A model generated the notes under the pieces. It worked only from the letters and a program-made list of their open reading frames with translations. It was not told the DNA's origin and searched no databases. The translations under genes were made by a program, and so were the position numbers. This document shows, one piece after another, positions 7,577-16,057 of a stretch of 64,000 nt of DNA (position 1 is its first letter; every line of letters begins with the position of its first letter). Origin of the DNA: Promineifilum sp. (lineage in GTDB: Bacteria; Chloroflexota; Anaerolineae; Promineifilales; Promineifilaceae); contig JACKBY010000017.1 of NCBI GenBank assembly GCA_020634335.1, positions 8,344-72,343 of the forward strand, in the 5' to 3' direction.

Positions 7577-9796
7577 TTAGCCGCCCCACGGGAACGGCGT
7601 CGGCTCAATTCCGTAGTATAGCTCCACGACCCGCCGAAAGAGGGGCGCGGCCACGTCTGAACCCTCGCCGGCGTTCTCCAGGATCACGGCAATCGCCAGT
7701 TCCGGGGCCTCCACCACGCGGCCGTCGGCCGTCGTGAACGGCTCGGCCGGCGCGTAGCCGACGAACCAGGCGTGGGGCAAGCCCGGCGGCGCTTCGGCCG
7801 TGCCCGTCTTGCCCGCCACGGACACCGGCAACCCTACGAAGCGGTGGGTGGCCGTGCCGTTGGGGGCATGGGTGACGTTCCACAGGCTCTCGCGCACCTG
7901 CGCCAGTTGCTCGGCCGATAGCGGCAGCGTGCCATTGACCACCGGCGGCGGCATTTCCGCGGCCGCCGTGGGCGATTCGCCGATGCGGTCGACCAGCGTC
8001 GGCCGATAGAGCGTGCCGCCGTTGGCGATGGCCGCGGCAATGTTCGCCATCTGTAGCGGCGTCACCTGCACATAACCCTGACCAATCGCCATGTTCACCG
8101 CATCACCCGTGGCCCAGCCCTCGCCGATGGTGTTGATCTTCCATTCCGGGTCGGGGATCAACCCGGCCGACTCGGCGATGCCCTGGATGCCCGTCGGTTG
8201 GCCCAGACCGAACTCCTTGGCAATGCGTGGCAGCAAGGTGTTGTCCATGCCGTCGATGGTGTAACCGACATCGTAGAAACAGGAGTTACAAGAAACTACC
8301 AACGCCGTGCGCAAGCTAACCGTGCCGTGGCCGCCGCTGAGCCAGTCGTATTTGGTGAATTCGTCGCCCAGCCGGTTCCACGAGCCGGTACTGGTGTAGC
8401 GTGAGTCGGGCGTGTACAGGCCGCTGTTGAGCGCGGCGGCGTAGGTCACCAGTTTGAACGTCGATCCGGCCGGGTAGGCTCCCTGGGTGGCCCGGTTCAG
8501 CAGCGGTTGATTGGGATCGTTCAGCAGCGCGCTGATGGCCTGGGCGGAGTCGGGGCGCAGCGGGTCGAAGGCCTTGGGATCATAGGTGGGATAGGTTGCC
8601 AGCGCCCGCACCGCGCCGTTGTTGGGGTCGAGCACGACCACCGCGCCATAGTTGGCCGCCGGATGGGTGGCGATGGCATCGGCCAACGCCTGCTCCACGG
8701 CCGCCTGAAAATCCAGGTCGAGAGTGGTGTAGATGCTGCGCGCCGGCTGGGGATCGCGATCGGCCACCACGTCGATTACCTGCCCCGCCGGGTCGACAAC
8801 GCTCAGGATGCCGCCGCGGTCGCCGTTGAGGTAATCCTCACCCCACGCCTCCAACCCGGCGATGCCGACCATTTCGTCGCCGGTGAAGCCCTGTGCCTGG
8901 TAGTCGGCCAGCTGCTCGGGCGAGATAGACCCCATGTAGCCGATGACGTGGGCGGCCGAATTAGTGTCGGAATAGAGGCGCATCGTGCGCCGCCTGGGCG
9001 TCGCCAGGCCCTTGTCGAGATACGGCTCCAGTGCCAGCGCATCCTGTTGCAGCTCCTGTTCGGCCACGATGCCCACAGGGACATACCATTCCGGCAAGGC
9101 TGAAGCGTACTTCTCCTTGATCGTGTCCGGGGTCTGACCCAACGCCTGGCTCAGCGCAGCCAGCAAGCCGGGCTCGTCCTCGATGCGGCCGGGGATGACA
9201 GCCAATTCGTAGGCACTGCCCTGGTAGGCCAGCGCCTGTCCCTCTACGTCATAGATATTGCCGCGCGAGGGGACGCGCGCCTCCAGCGTCAGCCGGTTGC
9301 CGCCGCTCAGTTCGGGCAGAATAAGCCCCTCGTCCCACACGATCCCCCAGCGGCCGCCCTCATAGGCCAGCCGCGTCGAGTATTCGCGGACCAGATCGCC
9401 GACGATGTCGGACGTGAGCGTGACGCGAACGCCGAAATCGGCCCTGTCGCCTTCGCGCAAAACACCCAACGGTTGGGCGTGGATCTCGCTGACGGCCGCC
9501 GTCCGCATGGCCTCCTCATAGCGCTGGATGAACGACGCGCTATCGACCACCCCCTGACTGGTGGGTGTCAGCAGGCTGTACATGCCCAGATAGTCGCCGG
9601 TCTCCCAGGCGCGATAAAAGGCGCGCGCATAGCCGGCGGGGTCTTCGGTGATGGGCGCGGGGGTGACGGTGGCCGTCGGTTCGGCCGTCGGCGGCGCGTC
9701 GATGCGCGAGTCGCGCAGGGCGGCGGTCGCGCTGCACGCGGCCGTGGCGATGACCAGGAGGAGGATAAGAAAAAGCAAGCCGAATTTAGGTTTCAT
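7577..9796 (-). CDS. class B penicillin-binding protein (lipoprotein, MecA-like architecture)
   Basis: Peptidoglycan D,D-transpeptidase of 739 residues. The N-terminus is a lipoprotein signal with the lipobox Cys at residue 21 (ATAAC), so the protein should be anchored at the outer membrane face by lipid. After a Thr/Pro linker comes an NTF2-like MecA_N-type domain (about 50-165), then the PBP-dimer domain beginning RGNIYD (about 178), then the transpeptidase. Catalytic motifs are intact: STFK at 445-448, SCN at 502-504 and KTG at 663-665. The NTF2-like plus dimer plus transpeptidase order matches low-affinity PBPs such as MecA, but beta-lactam resistance cannot be inferred from this. It is monocistronic, with ATG at 9796 and AAGG upstream. 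Confidence 0.93.
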   Translation of the reverse strand: MKPKFGLLFLILLLVIATAACSATAALRDSRIDAPPTAEPTATVTPAPITEDPAGYARAFYRAWETGDYLGMYSLLTPTSQGVVDSASFIQRYEEAMRTAAVSEIHAQPLGVLREGDRADFGVRVTLTSDIVGDLVREYSTRLAYEGGRWGIVWDEGLILPELSGGNRLTLEARVPSRGNIYDVEGQALAYQGSAYELAVIPGRIEDEPGLLAALSQALGQTPDTIKEKYASALPEWYVPVGIVAEQELQQDALALEPYLDKGLATPRRRTMRLYSDTNSAAHVIGYMGSISPEQLADYQAQGFTGDEMVGIAGLEAWGEDYLNGDRGGILSVVDPAGQVIDVVADRDPQPARSIYTTLDLDFQAAVEQALADAIATHPAANYGAVVVLDPNNGAVRALATYPTYDPKAFDPLRPDSAQAISALLNDPNQPLLNRATQGAYPAGSTFKLVTYAAALNSGLYTPDSRYTSTGSWNRLGDEFTKYDWLSGGHGTVSLRTALVVSCNSCFYDVGYTIDGMDNTLLPRIAKEFGLGQPTGIQGIAESAGLIPDPEWKINTIGEGWATGDAVNMAIGQGYVQVTPLQMANIAAAIANGGTLYRPTLVDRIGESPTAAAEMPPPVVNGTLPLSAEQLAQVRESLWNVTHAPNGTATHRFVGLPVSVAGKTGTAEAPPGLPHAWFVGYAPAEPFTTADGRVVEAPELAIAVILENAGEGSDVAAPLFRRVVELYYGIEPTPFPWGG

Positions 9797-9881
9797 GATG
9801 CCTTGACGTGCCTGTTGACCGTTCCATTATAGCGAGGAAGAATGGGGTTGCCGCGTTGGTGTTATGGTAAGTTAATGTGGC

Positions 9882-9909
9882 TTCGGATAGCACTCAGTCA
9901 TGGTATAAT
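9882..9909 (+). promoter_or_regulatory. possible promoter of the VOC gene
   Basis: A perfect TATAAT at 9904-9909 with a weak -35-like TTCGGA 16 bp upstream, about 110 bp before the VOC start. Only the -10 is strong. Confidence 0.35.
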
Positions 9910-10021
9910 AAATTCGGCGCGTGATATGAATGACAATGAGCGAAAGATCTATGACTGGGGATAAGACCCGAATCGCCCGACGAACTGATCGCTTGAGTCA
10001 GAGGATAGGAGTTATAAGCTA

Positions 10022-10429
10022 ATGGACTGGAAACTTGAGGTCGTGATAGTTCCCGTGGCCGACGTCGATCGCGCCAAGCACTTCTATCATGAGCAGGTCG
10101 GCTTCGTCGTCGACCACGACACGCGCATCAGCGACGGGGTGCGCGTCGTGCAGTTGACGCCGCCCGGCTCGGGCTGCTCCATCGTCATCAGCAGGGGCAT
10201 GGGTGTGGACATGCAACCGGGGTCGCTGAAGGGCTTGCAGCTCGTCGTGGCCGACGTAGACGCCGCCCACGCTCAACTGGTGGAGCAGGGTGTGGCCGTC
10301 AGCCCGGTCAGCCACTTTGAAGGGTCAGACCTGAAGGAAGGTCGCGGCGGGGACTGGAACAGCTTTATCTTCTTCGATGATCCCGACGGGAATTCGTGGA
10401 CGGTGCAGGAGCGGCCGAAGCAAGGCTGA
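10022..10429 (+). CDS. VOC family (glyoxalase/bleomycin-resistance fold) protein
   Basis: A 135-residue single-domain protein with two beta-alpha-beta-beta-beta halves. The first half starts at KLEVVIVPVADVDRAKHFYHEQVGF and the second at GLQLVVADVDAAHAQL. It ends with FDDPDGNSWTVQERP, the usual metal-site strand of the family. AGGAG lies just upstream of the ATG. Such proteins include lyases, dioxygenases and antibiotic-binding proteins; the substrate here cannot be told. It is a lone gene on the forward strand. Confidence 0.88.
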   Translation: MDWKLEVVIVPVADVDRAKHFYHEQVGFVVDHDTRISDGVRVVQLTPPGSGCSIVISRGMGVDMQPGSLKGLQLVVADVDAAHAQLVEQGVAVSPVSHFEGSDLKEGRGGDWNSFIFFDDPDGNSWTVQERPKQG

Positions 10430-10479
10430 GGCAGACGGCGCGGCATTACCAGTACGGCTAACTCAAGTAGAATTAGCAT

Positions 10480-10788
10480 ATGGTTCCTGATGGTGAGGCA
10501 ATCGTCACGGGTAGCGTCAAGCGCCTATTTCCGCGCCTGTCGAAAGATGAGGCCCTGGCGTCTTTGTTGCTGGAGCGCGCCCAGCGAAACTTGATCAAGT
10601 ATCAGAGCCAAGCGCGACTGTATGAGAACAAATATGGGCAACCTTTCTCAGAATTCCGCCGGATGATCGTCGAGAGCGAGGCGGGAGCGGAGAAGGAACA
10701 GGATTACTTTGATTGGGAATTAGCGGTTACTGGCGTTGAGGACATGAGGCTGGAGATAGACTGTCTTAGCGGAGTTCTCGATCAATAA
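10480..10788 (+). CDS. small antitoxin-like protein (TumA-like) of a decayed pair
   Basis: A 102-residue acidic, mostly helical protein. The motif YENKYGQPFSEFRR followed by EKEQDYFDWE is typical of short proteins encoded just upstream of small toxin-like partners in cyanobacteria and Chloroflexota (TumA-type annotations). Its stop codon is followed immediately by the ATG of the next frame, so the pair was translationally coupled. The gene looks intact, whereas its partner is broken. The antitoxin role is inference from pairing and motif memory; no experiment-based family is claimed. Confidence 0.5.
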   Translation: MVPDGEAIVTGSVKRLFPRLSKDEALASLLLERAQRNLIKYQSQARLYENKYGQPFSEFRRMIVESEAGAEKEQDYFDWELAVTGVEDMRLEIDCLSGVLDQ

Positions 10789-11141
10789 ATGAATAAGGCC
10801 GACTTGTTGGCCCGCTTATCTCAGGGAGCTAATCAGCGGCCCTATATTCGGCAGCTTGAAATACTCGAACAAACCTCATCGTTAGTAAAATCTCGCCAAG
10901 TCATTTCGTTCGGTATTTTCGTGCAGATGTATCGAAATGATCGCTTTGACTCGACCAATTTGGCACTCATTCACAATTGAAGCCATGTTTATGGCCGCGA
11001 TCAACTCGGCGGTTCCTGGCATCGTCACGCATTATCTGATCCGCAAGCTCATGATAAAAGCGAACTGGGGCGCAAAGCAGTTACCCTGGATGATTTTCTG
11101 ATGAAGTTGAGATTGTGATGGCAGAGCTTGGGCTACCGTGA
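10789..11141 (+). pseudogene. toxin-like partner with an in-frame stop and a frameshift
   Basis: The frame starting at 10789 encodes 63 residues, then hits TGA at 10978-10980. The same frame continues with VYGRDQLGGSWHRHALSDP and ELGRKAVTLDDFL, a well-formed C-terminal half. After codon 11098-11100 a one-base loss shifts the frame. Reading from GAA GTT GAG onward gives DEVEIVMAELGLP with a stop at 11139-11141. Repairing both sites would give one protein of about 117 residues with a WHRHP-type motif, as in small toxin-like proteins coupled to TumA-like antitoxins. Either two real lesions or assembly errors explain it; the upstream partner remains open. Confidence 0.65.
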
Positions 11142-11168
11142 TCACGACAGTGAAATTGGAAAATAAAT

Positions 11169-11205
11169 AGCCCCGGTTGTTGTCCATCCCGGGGCTTTTT
11201 ATTTC
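11169..11205. terminator. bidirectional terminator between converging genes
   Basis: AGCCCCGG pairs with CCGGGGCT around a loop of about 11 nt. T-rich tracts lie on both sides (CTTTTTATTT forward, CTATTTATTT reverse). It separates the toxin-like remnant from lpdA. Confidence 0.85.
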
Positions 11206-11214
11206 ACCTTCCCC

Positions 11215-12606
11215 CTATATATGAATCGCCTCCCCCTCTACCCCATGCGCCGCTTCCATCAGCGCCTCGCTCAGCGTCGGGTGGGCATGGACGTTGCGGG
11301 CGATCTCCTCGGCCGTCAGCTCGTTGTTGTGCGCCAGTGTCAGTTCCGGCAGTAGCTCGGTCACGTCCGGGCCAACCAGGTGCGCGCCCAGAATCTCGCC
11401 ATATTTGGCGTCGGCGATGATCTTGACGAAGCCGTCGCGATCGCCCAGCCCCAGCGCCTTGCCGTTGGCAACGAACGGAAAGGTGCCCACGTTGACTTCG
11501 TAGCCCGCTTCCCTGGCCCCCGCCTCGGTGTAGCCAAAGCTGGCGACCTGCGGCTGGCTATAGGTGCAGCGCGGCAACATGCGATAGTCGAGCGTTACCG
11601 TCGGATGCCCGGCGATGGTCTCGGCGGCCACGATGCCCATGGCCGAAGCGATGTGGGCCAGCCGGTAATCGGTCGCCACGTCGCCGATGGCATAGATGTT
11701 GGGCACGTTGGTGCGCATGCCCTCGTCGATGACAATATTCTTGCGCTCCGTCAGCTTCACGCCAGCCGCCTCCAGGCCGATGCCCTCGGTGTTGGGCGCG
11801 AAATTGATCGCCACCAGACAGACCTCCGCCTCCAGCGCATCGCCGCCTTCCACGCTGACCCGCACGCCTTTATCCGTTTTCTCGATGCCGGTCACCTTGG
11901 CGTTGGTCTGGAACTTCACCCCCAGCTTCTTGTAGGCCTTTTCCAGCACATCGCTGACTTCCGGCTCCTCGTTGGGCAGCAGGTGGGGCATCATCTCCAG
12001 GATGGTCACGTCGACGCCGTAGTTGACCCACATGTAGGCAAACTCCACGCCAATGGCCCCGCCGCCGATGATGACCACCGACTGCGGCGGGTTCTCGGCC
12101 AAAATGGCCGGGATATAGGAGATGACCTTCTCGTCGTCAAAGTCGACGCCGGGAAACGGCCGCGGCCGTGCGCCCGTGGCGATGATGACGTTCTTGGCCT
12201 CCAGCGTCGCCTCCTGGCCGTCGTTGAGCCTGACGCTCATCGTAGTCGGCCCGGTCAGCGTGCCCGTGCCGTCGTAGACGTCGATCTTGTTCTTCTTCAT
12301 CAGGAAGCCGACGCCCTTCACCAGCCGGTCGGATACCTGCCGGCTGCGCTTGAAAGCCACGCCGTAATCGAGCTTCAGGTTGTCGAAGCTGAAACCGAAC
12401 TCTTTGGCCCGGTGTTGCAGCGTGTGGGCGACCTCGGCGTTCTTCAGCAGGGCTTTGGTGGGAATGCAGCCGATGTTGAGGCACACGCCGCCCATGTACT
12501 GCTTCTCGACGACCGCCGTCTTCAGCCCCAATTGCGCCGCGCGAATAGCGGCAACATAGCCGCCCGGCCCCGCCCCCAGAACCACGACGTCGTATTTTTC
12601 TGCCAT
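11215..12606 (-). CDS. lpdA: dihydrolipoamide dehydrogenase (E3)
   Basis: A 463-residue FAD flavoprotein that reoxidises dihydrolipoyl groups of 2-oxoacid dehydrogenase complexes or the glycine cleavage system with NAD. Visible: FAD-binding GAGPGG at 11-16, redox disulphide C42-x4-C47 (GGVCLNIGCIPTK), NAD-binding GGGAIGVEFA, FAD-binding YAIGDV, and the C-terminal His-Glu dyad in HAHPTLSE. The start at 12606 is preferred to the longer frame because AAGGAGA precedes it and the upstream extension is encoded by heptad repeat DNA. No E1/E2 genes are in the window, so the partner complex lies elsewhere. Confidence 0.96.
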   Translation of the reverse strand: MAEKYDVVVLGAGPGGYVAAIRAAQLGLKTAVVEKQYMGGVCLNIGCIPTKALLKNAEVAHTLQHRAKEFGFSFDNLKLDYGVAFKRSRQVSDRLVKGVGFLMKKNKIDVYDGTGTLTGPTTMSVRLNDGQEATLEAKNVIIATGARPRPFPGVDFDDEKVISYIPAILAENPPQSVVIIGGGAIGVEFAYMWVNYGVDVTILEMMPHLLPNEEPEVSDVLEKAYKKLGVKFQTNAKVTGIEKTDKGVRVSVEGGDALEAEVCLVAINFAPNTEGIGLEAAGVKLTERKNIVIDEGMRTNVPNIYAIGDVATDYRLAHIASAMGIVAAETIAGHPTVTLDYRMLPRCTYSQPQVASFGYTEAGAREAGYEVNVGTFPFVANGKALGLGDRDGFVKIIADAKYGEILGAHLVGPDVTELLPELTLAHNNELTAEEIARNVHAHPTLSEALMEAAHGVEGEAIHI

Positions 12607-12617
12607 AGTGTCTCCTT

Positions 12618-12645
12618 GAGATACGAGATACGAAATACGAGATAC
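12618..12645. repeat. heptanucleotide repeat (gagatac) x4
   Basis: Four 7-nt units (gagatac, gagatac, gaaatac, gagatac) lie between mce and lpdA, just upstream of the lpdA ribosome-binding site. The same heptad appears on the other strand at 15506-15532. Additional gtcactc-like units lie near 12685-12700. Confidence 0.8.
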
Positions 12646-12692
12646 AGGTGAAGAACGCGCTCCGGCCCGGCCATCTCGCCGTTCATCACTCG

Positions 12693-13097
12693 TCACTCAC
12701 TCAATTGATATAGTTCCACCAGGACGCCTCCCGTGCTTTTCGGGTGCACAAAGGCGTATTTGCGGCCGCCGTGTCCCTCCACAGCCGTCTCGTTGATCAG
12801 CTGGATGTCGTGCTCCCGCAGACGAGCCATTATGGCGTCGATGTCCTCGACCTCCAGGCACATGTGATGGATGCCCGGCCCGCGCTTCTCCAGAAAGCGG
12901 GCCACGCCGCTGTCGGCCGCGGTCGGCTTCAGCAGCTCGACGTTGCTGCCGCCAACCGGCAGGAAAGCTACGTCGACGCCCTCGCTGGGTACTGACTCCG
13001 TGCGGTCCAGCTTCAGCCCCAATGCCCCCTCCCAGAAATCCAGCGCACCCTCCAGCTCGGGCACGATGATGGCGATATGGTTGATGTTCTTGATCAT
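12693..13097 (-). CDS. mce: methylmalonyl-CoA epimerase
   Basis: A 134-residue VOC-fold enzyme that interconverts (R)- and (S)-methylmalonyl-CoA in propionyl-CoA metabolism. Metal-ligand positions are present: His in INHIAI at the N-terminus, His in GPGIHHMCLEV, and the terminal Glu in GVLVELYQ. Length and ELLKPT and GRKYAFVHPK segments match bacterial Mce. It is upstream of lpdA on the same strand with an 86-bp gap that holds heptad repeats, so co-transcription is possible. The mutase subunits are not in the window. Confidence 0.93.
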   Translation of the reverse strand: MIKNINHIAIIVPELEGALDFWEGALGLKLDRTESVPSEGVDVAFLPVGGSNVELLKPTAADSGVARFLEKRGPGIHHMCLEVEDIDAIMARLREHDIQLINETAVEGHGGRKYAFVHPKSTGGVLVELYQLSE

Positions 13098-13218
13098 AGT
13101 GCTCTCGTGAATCGGGCGGAATTAAACATGGATTAGATGGATCGGATGGCATGCGCCATGCCTATCCATTTAACCCGTCCAAATCCGTATTCAATTTCTG
13201 CTTTCCAGGTGGGCAGCC

Positions 13219-13249
13219 GGAACCGGGGCCAATCTCCGCCCCCGGTTCC
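13219..13249 (-). terminator. strong hairpin after mdh, possible terminator
   Basis: GGAACCGGGG (13219-13228) pairs perfectly with CCCCGGTTCC (13240-13249), 19 bp past the mdh stop. No U-tract follows, so an intrinsic terminator is not certain; it may be an mRNA 3'-end stabiliser. Confidence 0.5.
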
Positions 13250-13267
13250 GGGCCGCCGCCGGTGATT

Positions 13268-14254
13268 TTACTTCAACAGGTCGGTGATGACCGCTTTCTC
13301 TTCGCGCAGCTCGTCCTGCGTGACGGCGATTTTCTGTTTGGCGAAGTCGCTCCAGGGCAGGCCCTGCACGATGCTCCAGCCGCCGTCGCCGTCGCTGACC
13401 AGGGGGAAGGAAAAGATCAGGCCCTCGTCGATGCCGTAGCTGCCGTCAGATGGGACCGCAGCCGAAAACCAGTCGCCGTCGGGCGTCCGCTGCAGGAAGC
13501 TGCGCACGTGGTCGAGGGCGGCATTGGCGGCCGACATGGCCGACGACAGGCCGCGCGCGGCGATAATGGCCGCGCCGCGCTTTTGCACCGTCTCGATGAA
13601 CGGCCCGCGCAGCCAATCGTGGTCGGTGATGACCGTCATGGCCGAGTGGCCGTTGATCTTGGCGTTCTCGAAGTCGGGATACTGCGTGGCACTGTGGTTG
13701 CCCCAAATGGTGACATTGCTGACGTCGGTGACGCGCACGCCGGCCTTCTGTGCCAGCTGGGCATAGGCCCGGTTCTGGTCGAGGCGTGTCAGGGCGCTGA
13801 AGCGATTGGCCGGGATGTCGCCGGCGTTGTTCATGGCGATCAGCGCGTTGGTGTTGGCCGGGTTGCCGACGACAGCCACACGCACGTCATCGGCCGCCAC
13901 CTCGCTCAGCGCCTGCCCCTGGCCCACAAAGATGGGGCCGTTGACCTTGATCAGATCGCCGCGCTCCATGCCTTTCGAGCGCGGCCGCGAGCCGATCAGC
14001 AGCGCCCAGTTCACGCCGTCGAAAGCCACCTTGGGATCGTCGCTGATGACGACGTTATCGAGCAGCGGAAAGGCGCAATCGTCGAGTTCCATGACGACGC
14101 CCTCCAGGGCTTGCATCGCCGGGCTGATCTCCAGCAGATGCAGCGCCACGCGAGTATCGGGGCCGAAGACCTCGCCGTTGGCGATGCGCGGCAGGATAGA
14201 GTAGCCGATCTGGCCGGCCGCTCCGGTGACGGCAACTTTAACGAGTTTGGACAT
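13268..14254 (-). CDS. mdh: malate dehydrogenase
   Basis: A 328-residue NAD-dependent malate dehydrogenase of the cytosolic-type (Thermus-like) branch, converting malate to oxaloacetate in the TCA cycle. Seen: N-terminal nucleotide fold VTGAAGQIGYSI, the MELDDCAFP segment, substrate-binding arginines in GSRPRSKGMER, NPANTNALIA, LTRLDQNRA (catalytic Asp and Arg region) and the active-site histidine in WGNHSATQYPDF. AAGGAGAA precedes the ATG. It sits with mce and lpdA on one strand, a central-carbon cluster, though the gaps are large enough for separate promoters. Confidence 0.97.
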   Translation of the reverse strand: MSKLVKVAVTGAAGQIGYSILPRIANGEVFGPDTRVALHLLEISPAMQALEGVVMELDDCAFPLLDNVVISDDPKVAFDGVNWALLIGSRPRSKGMERGDLIKVNGPIFVGQGQALSEVAADDVRVAVVGNPANTNALIAMNNAGDIPANRFSALTRLDQNRAYAQLAQKAGVRVTDVSNVTIWGNHSATQYPDFENAKINGHSAMTVITDHDWLRGPFIETVQKRGAAIIAARGLSSAMSAANAALDHVRSFLQRTPDGDWFSAAVPSDGSYGIDEGLIFSFPLVSDGDGGWSIVQGLPWSDFAKQKIAVTQDELREEKAVITDLLK

Positions 14255-14624
14255 AGTAACTTCTCCTTGGACAATGCCTGGAGATTTCCAGGCTGGGTTA
14301 TAAATGGTCAGCGCGCCTTGGCTTCCGGGGCAGGTTGGTCACGGTGGGCGACACATCTATTATCGGATGTTTCGGGTGAGGGGGCAATGTAGAAGAGTGG
14401 GTGGAGCCGGAAATGATGGACACGAAGTGTTCATTCCTGAATGTGCGTCTCGAATGGAAGAATAAAAACGTAACCGGTAGCCGTGTCGCCTGGTCCCGGC
14501 AAAAGGGAACCAGAGCCGTCGCGCAATTATTCAAACCCTGCTTGCCGGCCGGTGGCAGGCGCCACAAATCGCTGGGCTATCTCTTGTGTTGCGGAGGCGC
14601 GAAAAGCAAAAACGCCGGTCTGGC
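14255..14624. other. gene-free stretch
   Basis: 370 bp between mdh and the RNA methyltransferase gene. Open frames here are short and unlike proteins. The right part (about 14490-14630) has short inverted GCCGG-type motifs reminiscent of the dispersed hairpin repeat seen elsewhere, but I could not define a full copy. No promoter with both boxes was recognised. Confidence 0.5.
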
Positions 14625-15452
14625 CTAGTCAATACTCCCTCGCTGCCGCACCACCTCGTACATCAGCAGCGCCGCCGAGGCCGACAGATTCAAACTGTCC
14701 ACTGCTCCAGCCATGGGGATGCGCACACGCACGCCGGCCGCCGCCAGCCACGTATCGCTCAATCCCCACGCCTCGCTGCCCACGGCCAAAGCCACCGGCC
14801 CGGTCAGGTCGGCGGCCGTATAGAGCGTCTCGGCCGCCGGGCCGGCGGCGACGACGGTGATCCCCTGCTCGTGCAACCAGCCGATGGTCTCGTCGGTCGT
14901 CGCCGCGACAGTCGGCACGGTAAAGTAGGCCCCCAGGCTGGCGCGGATGACGTTGGGGTTGTGGAGATCGGTTCCCTGGTGGTCCGGCGGCGTGGGCACG
15001 AGCACAGCATCGACGCCGGCGGCGTCGGCCGTGCGCAAGATCGCCCCCAGATTACCCGGCTTCTCGGCTTCTTCCACGACCAGCAAAAACGGCGCGCCGC
15101 CAAACGCAAGGCTCTCCAGCCGGTTGCGGCGATAGGCGATGACCATCAGTAGCCCGCCACTGGCCCCGCGATAAGCCATCTTGGCGAACACGTCCGGCGA
15201 GACAAGTAACAACTCGCTCATGCCCGTCGCGGCGGTGGCCCTCAGGTGCTGCGCGACCCTCTCCGCCTCCGCGCCGTCGATCAGTTCCGGGCACATATAG
15301 GCTTCGACCGGCACGACGCCGTGGTCGAGCGCCTGCCGAATTTCGCGCACCCCTTCGACCACGGTCTGCCGCGCCTCGTCGCGCGCCCGCCGCTCACTGA
15401 GCTTGACGATTCGCTTAACGCGCGGGTTCTGGGGGCTGGTGATGGAGAGCAT
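14625..15452 (-). CDS. SpoU/TrmH-family RNA 2'-O-methyltransferase
   Basis: A 275-residue SPOUT methyltransferase. The N-terminal third is an L30e-like substrate-binding domain (SPQNPRVKRIVKLSERRAR at the start, EGVREIRQAL). The C-terminal knot carries the three SpoU motifs: NLGAILRTADAAG, ALAVGSEAWGLS and IPMAGAVDSLNLSASAA. These bind S-adenosylmethionine and methylate a ribose 2'-OH in rRNA or tRNA; the exact target (RlmB-like 23S rRNA site or other) cannot be told. ATG at 15452 is preferred to a GTG two codons upstream. Confidence 0.92.
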   Translation of the reverse strand: MLSITSPQNPRVKRIVKLSERRARDEARQTVVEGVREIRQALDHGVVPVEAYMCPELIDGAEAERVAQHLRATAATGMSELLLVSPDVFAKMAYRGASGGLLMVIAYRRNRLESLAFGGAPFLLVVEEAEKPGNLGAILRTADAAGVDAVLVPTPPDHQGTDLHNPNVIRASLGAYFTVPTVAATTDETIGWLHEQGITVVAAGPAAETLYTAADLTGPVALAVGSEAWGLSDTWLAAAGVRVRIPMAGAVDSLNLSASAALLMYEVVRQRGSID

Positions 15453-15460
15453 GGTCACTC

Positions 15461-15532
15461 GTCAGTGGTCAGTGGTCGGTCGCCGGCCCGCGCCACTCCT
15501 ATGTCGTATCTCGTATCTCGTATCTCGTATCT
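15461..15532. repeat. heptanucleotide repeats (gtcagtg and gtatctc)
   Basis: Two gtcagtg units at 15461-15474 and nearly four gtatctc units at 15506-15532 fill the gap between the methyltransferase gene and the carbonic anhydrase gene. gtatctc is the exact complement of the gagatac units at 12618-12645. Confidence 0.8.
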
Positions 15533-15549
15533 AAATTCGACACTCGTCA

Positions 15550-16053
15550 CTATATCTTCCCTTCCCGGTACGCTTCCTTGCGGGCCATGTAGTTGCCCAC
15601 GGCGCGCGGGCCGGCCGAGCGCTGGGCGTCCGTCAACGGGCCGACGACCTTGGCCGGCACGCCCAGAGCCAGCATCCCCGGCGGCAGATGCATTCCCGGC
15701 GGCACGACCGCCCCCGCGCCCACCACCGCCCCCGCGCCGATGACCGCGCCGTCGAGCACCGTCGCCCGAATGCCGATCAGCGCGCCGTCCTCCACTGTGC
15801 AGCCGTGGACCACAGCCCCGTGCCCGATAGTCACCTCGCGGCCGATGACGCACGGAAACCCGGCCGAGACGTGGAGCACCGCCCCGTCCTGGATATTCGT
15901 CCGGTCGCCGACGGCGATGGGCGCTTCATCGCCGCGCAGCACGGCCCCAAACCATACGCTGACGTCTTCGCCCAGCGTGACGTCGCCCCGCACCGTAGCC
16001 GTGTCGGCGATCCATACGCTGGCTGGAATGGCCCGTTTGCTGGAAAGTTCCAT
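15550..16053 (-). CDS. gamma-class carbonic anhydrase-like hexapeptide-repeat protein
   Basis: A 167-residue left-handed beta-helix protein (I/V/L-G-x4 repeats throughout residues 10-135) of the YrdA/CaiE/gamma-CA group. Three putative zinc-ligand histidines are present: H61 (AVLHVSAG), H78 and H83 (IGHGAVVHGC), with the 5-residue spacing seen in Cam and YrdA. The short C-terminal helix is typical. The start at 16053 lies four bases past the ctaG stop, so the two genes are translationally close. Activity as a carbonic anhydrase is likely but many YrdA-like proteins are untested. Confidence 0.9.
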   Translation of the reverse strand: MELSSKRAIPASVWIADTATVRGDVTLGEDVSVWFGAVLRGDEAPIAVGDRTNIQDGAVLHVSAGFPCVIGREVTIGHGAVVHGCTVEDGALIGIRATVLDGAVIGAGAVVGAGAVVPPGMHLPPGMLALGVPAKVVGPLTDAQRSAGPRAVGNYMARKEAYREGKI

Positions 16054-16057
16054 CAGT

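Noticed and set aside
7577..9796. Reading the penicillin-binding protein as a beta-lactam resistance gene because of its MecA-like domain order
   Set aside because: The NTF2-like plus dimer plus transpeptidase order occurs in many ordinary class B PBPs; nothing in the sequence shows low affinity for beta-lactams.
14401..14628. 75-residue forward ORF in the mdh-methyltransferase gap
   Set aside because: No ribosome-binding site, no protein-like pattern, and overlaps short inverted motifs.
12618..15532. CRISPR array from the tandem heptads
   Set aside because: Units are 7 nt, adjacent and without unique spacers; no cas genes are in the window.
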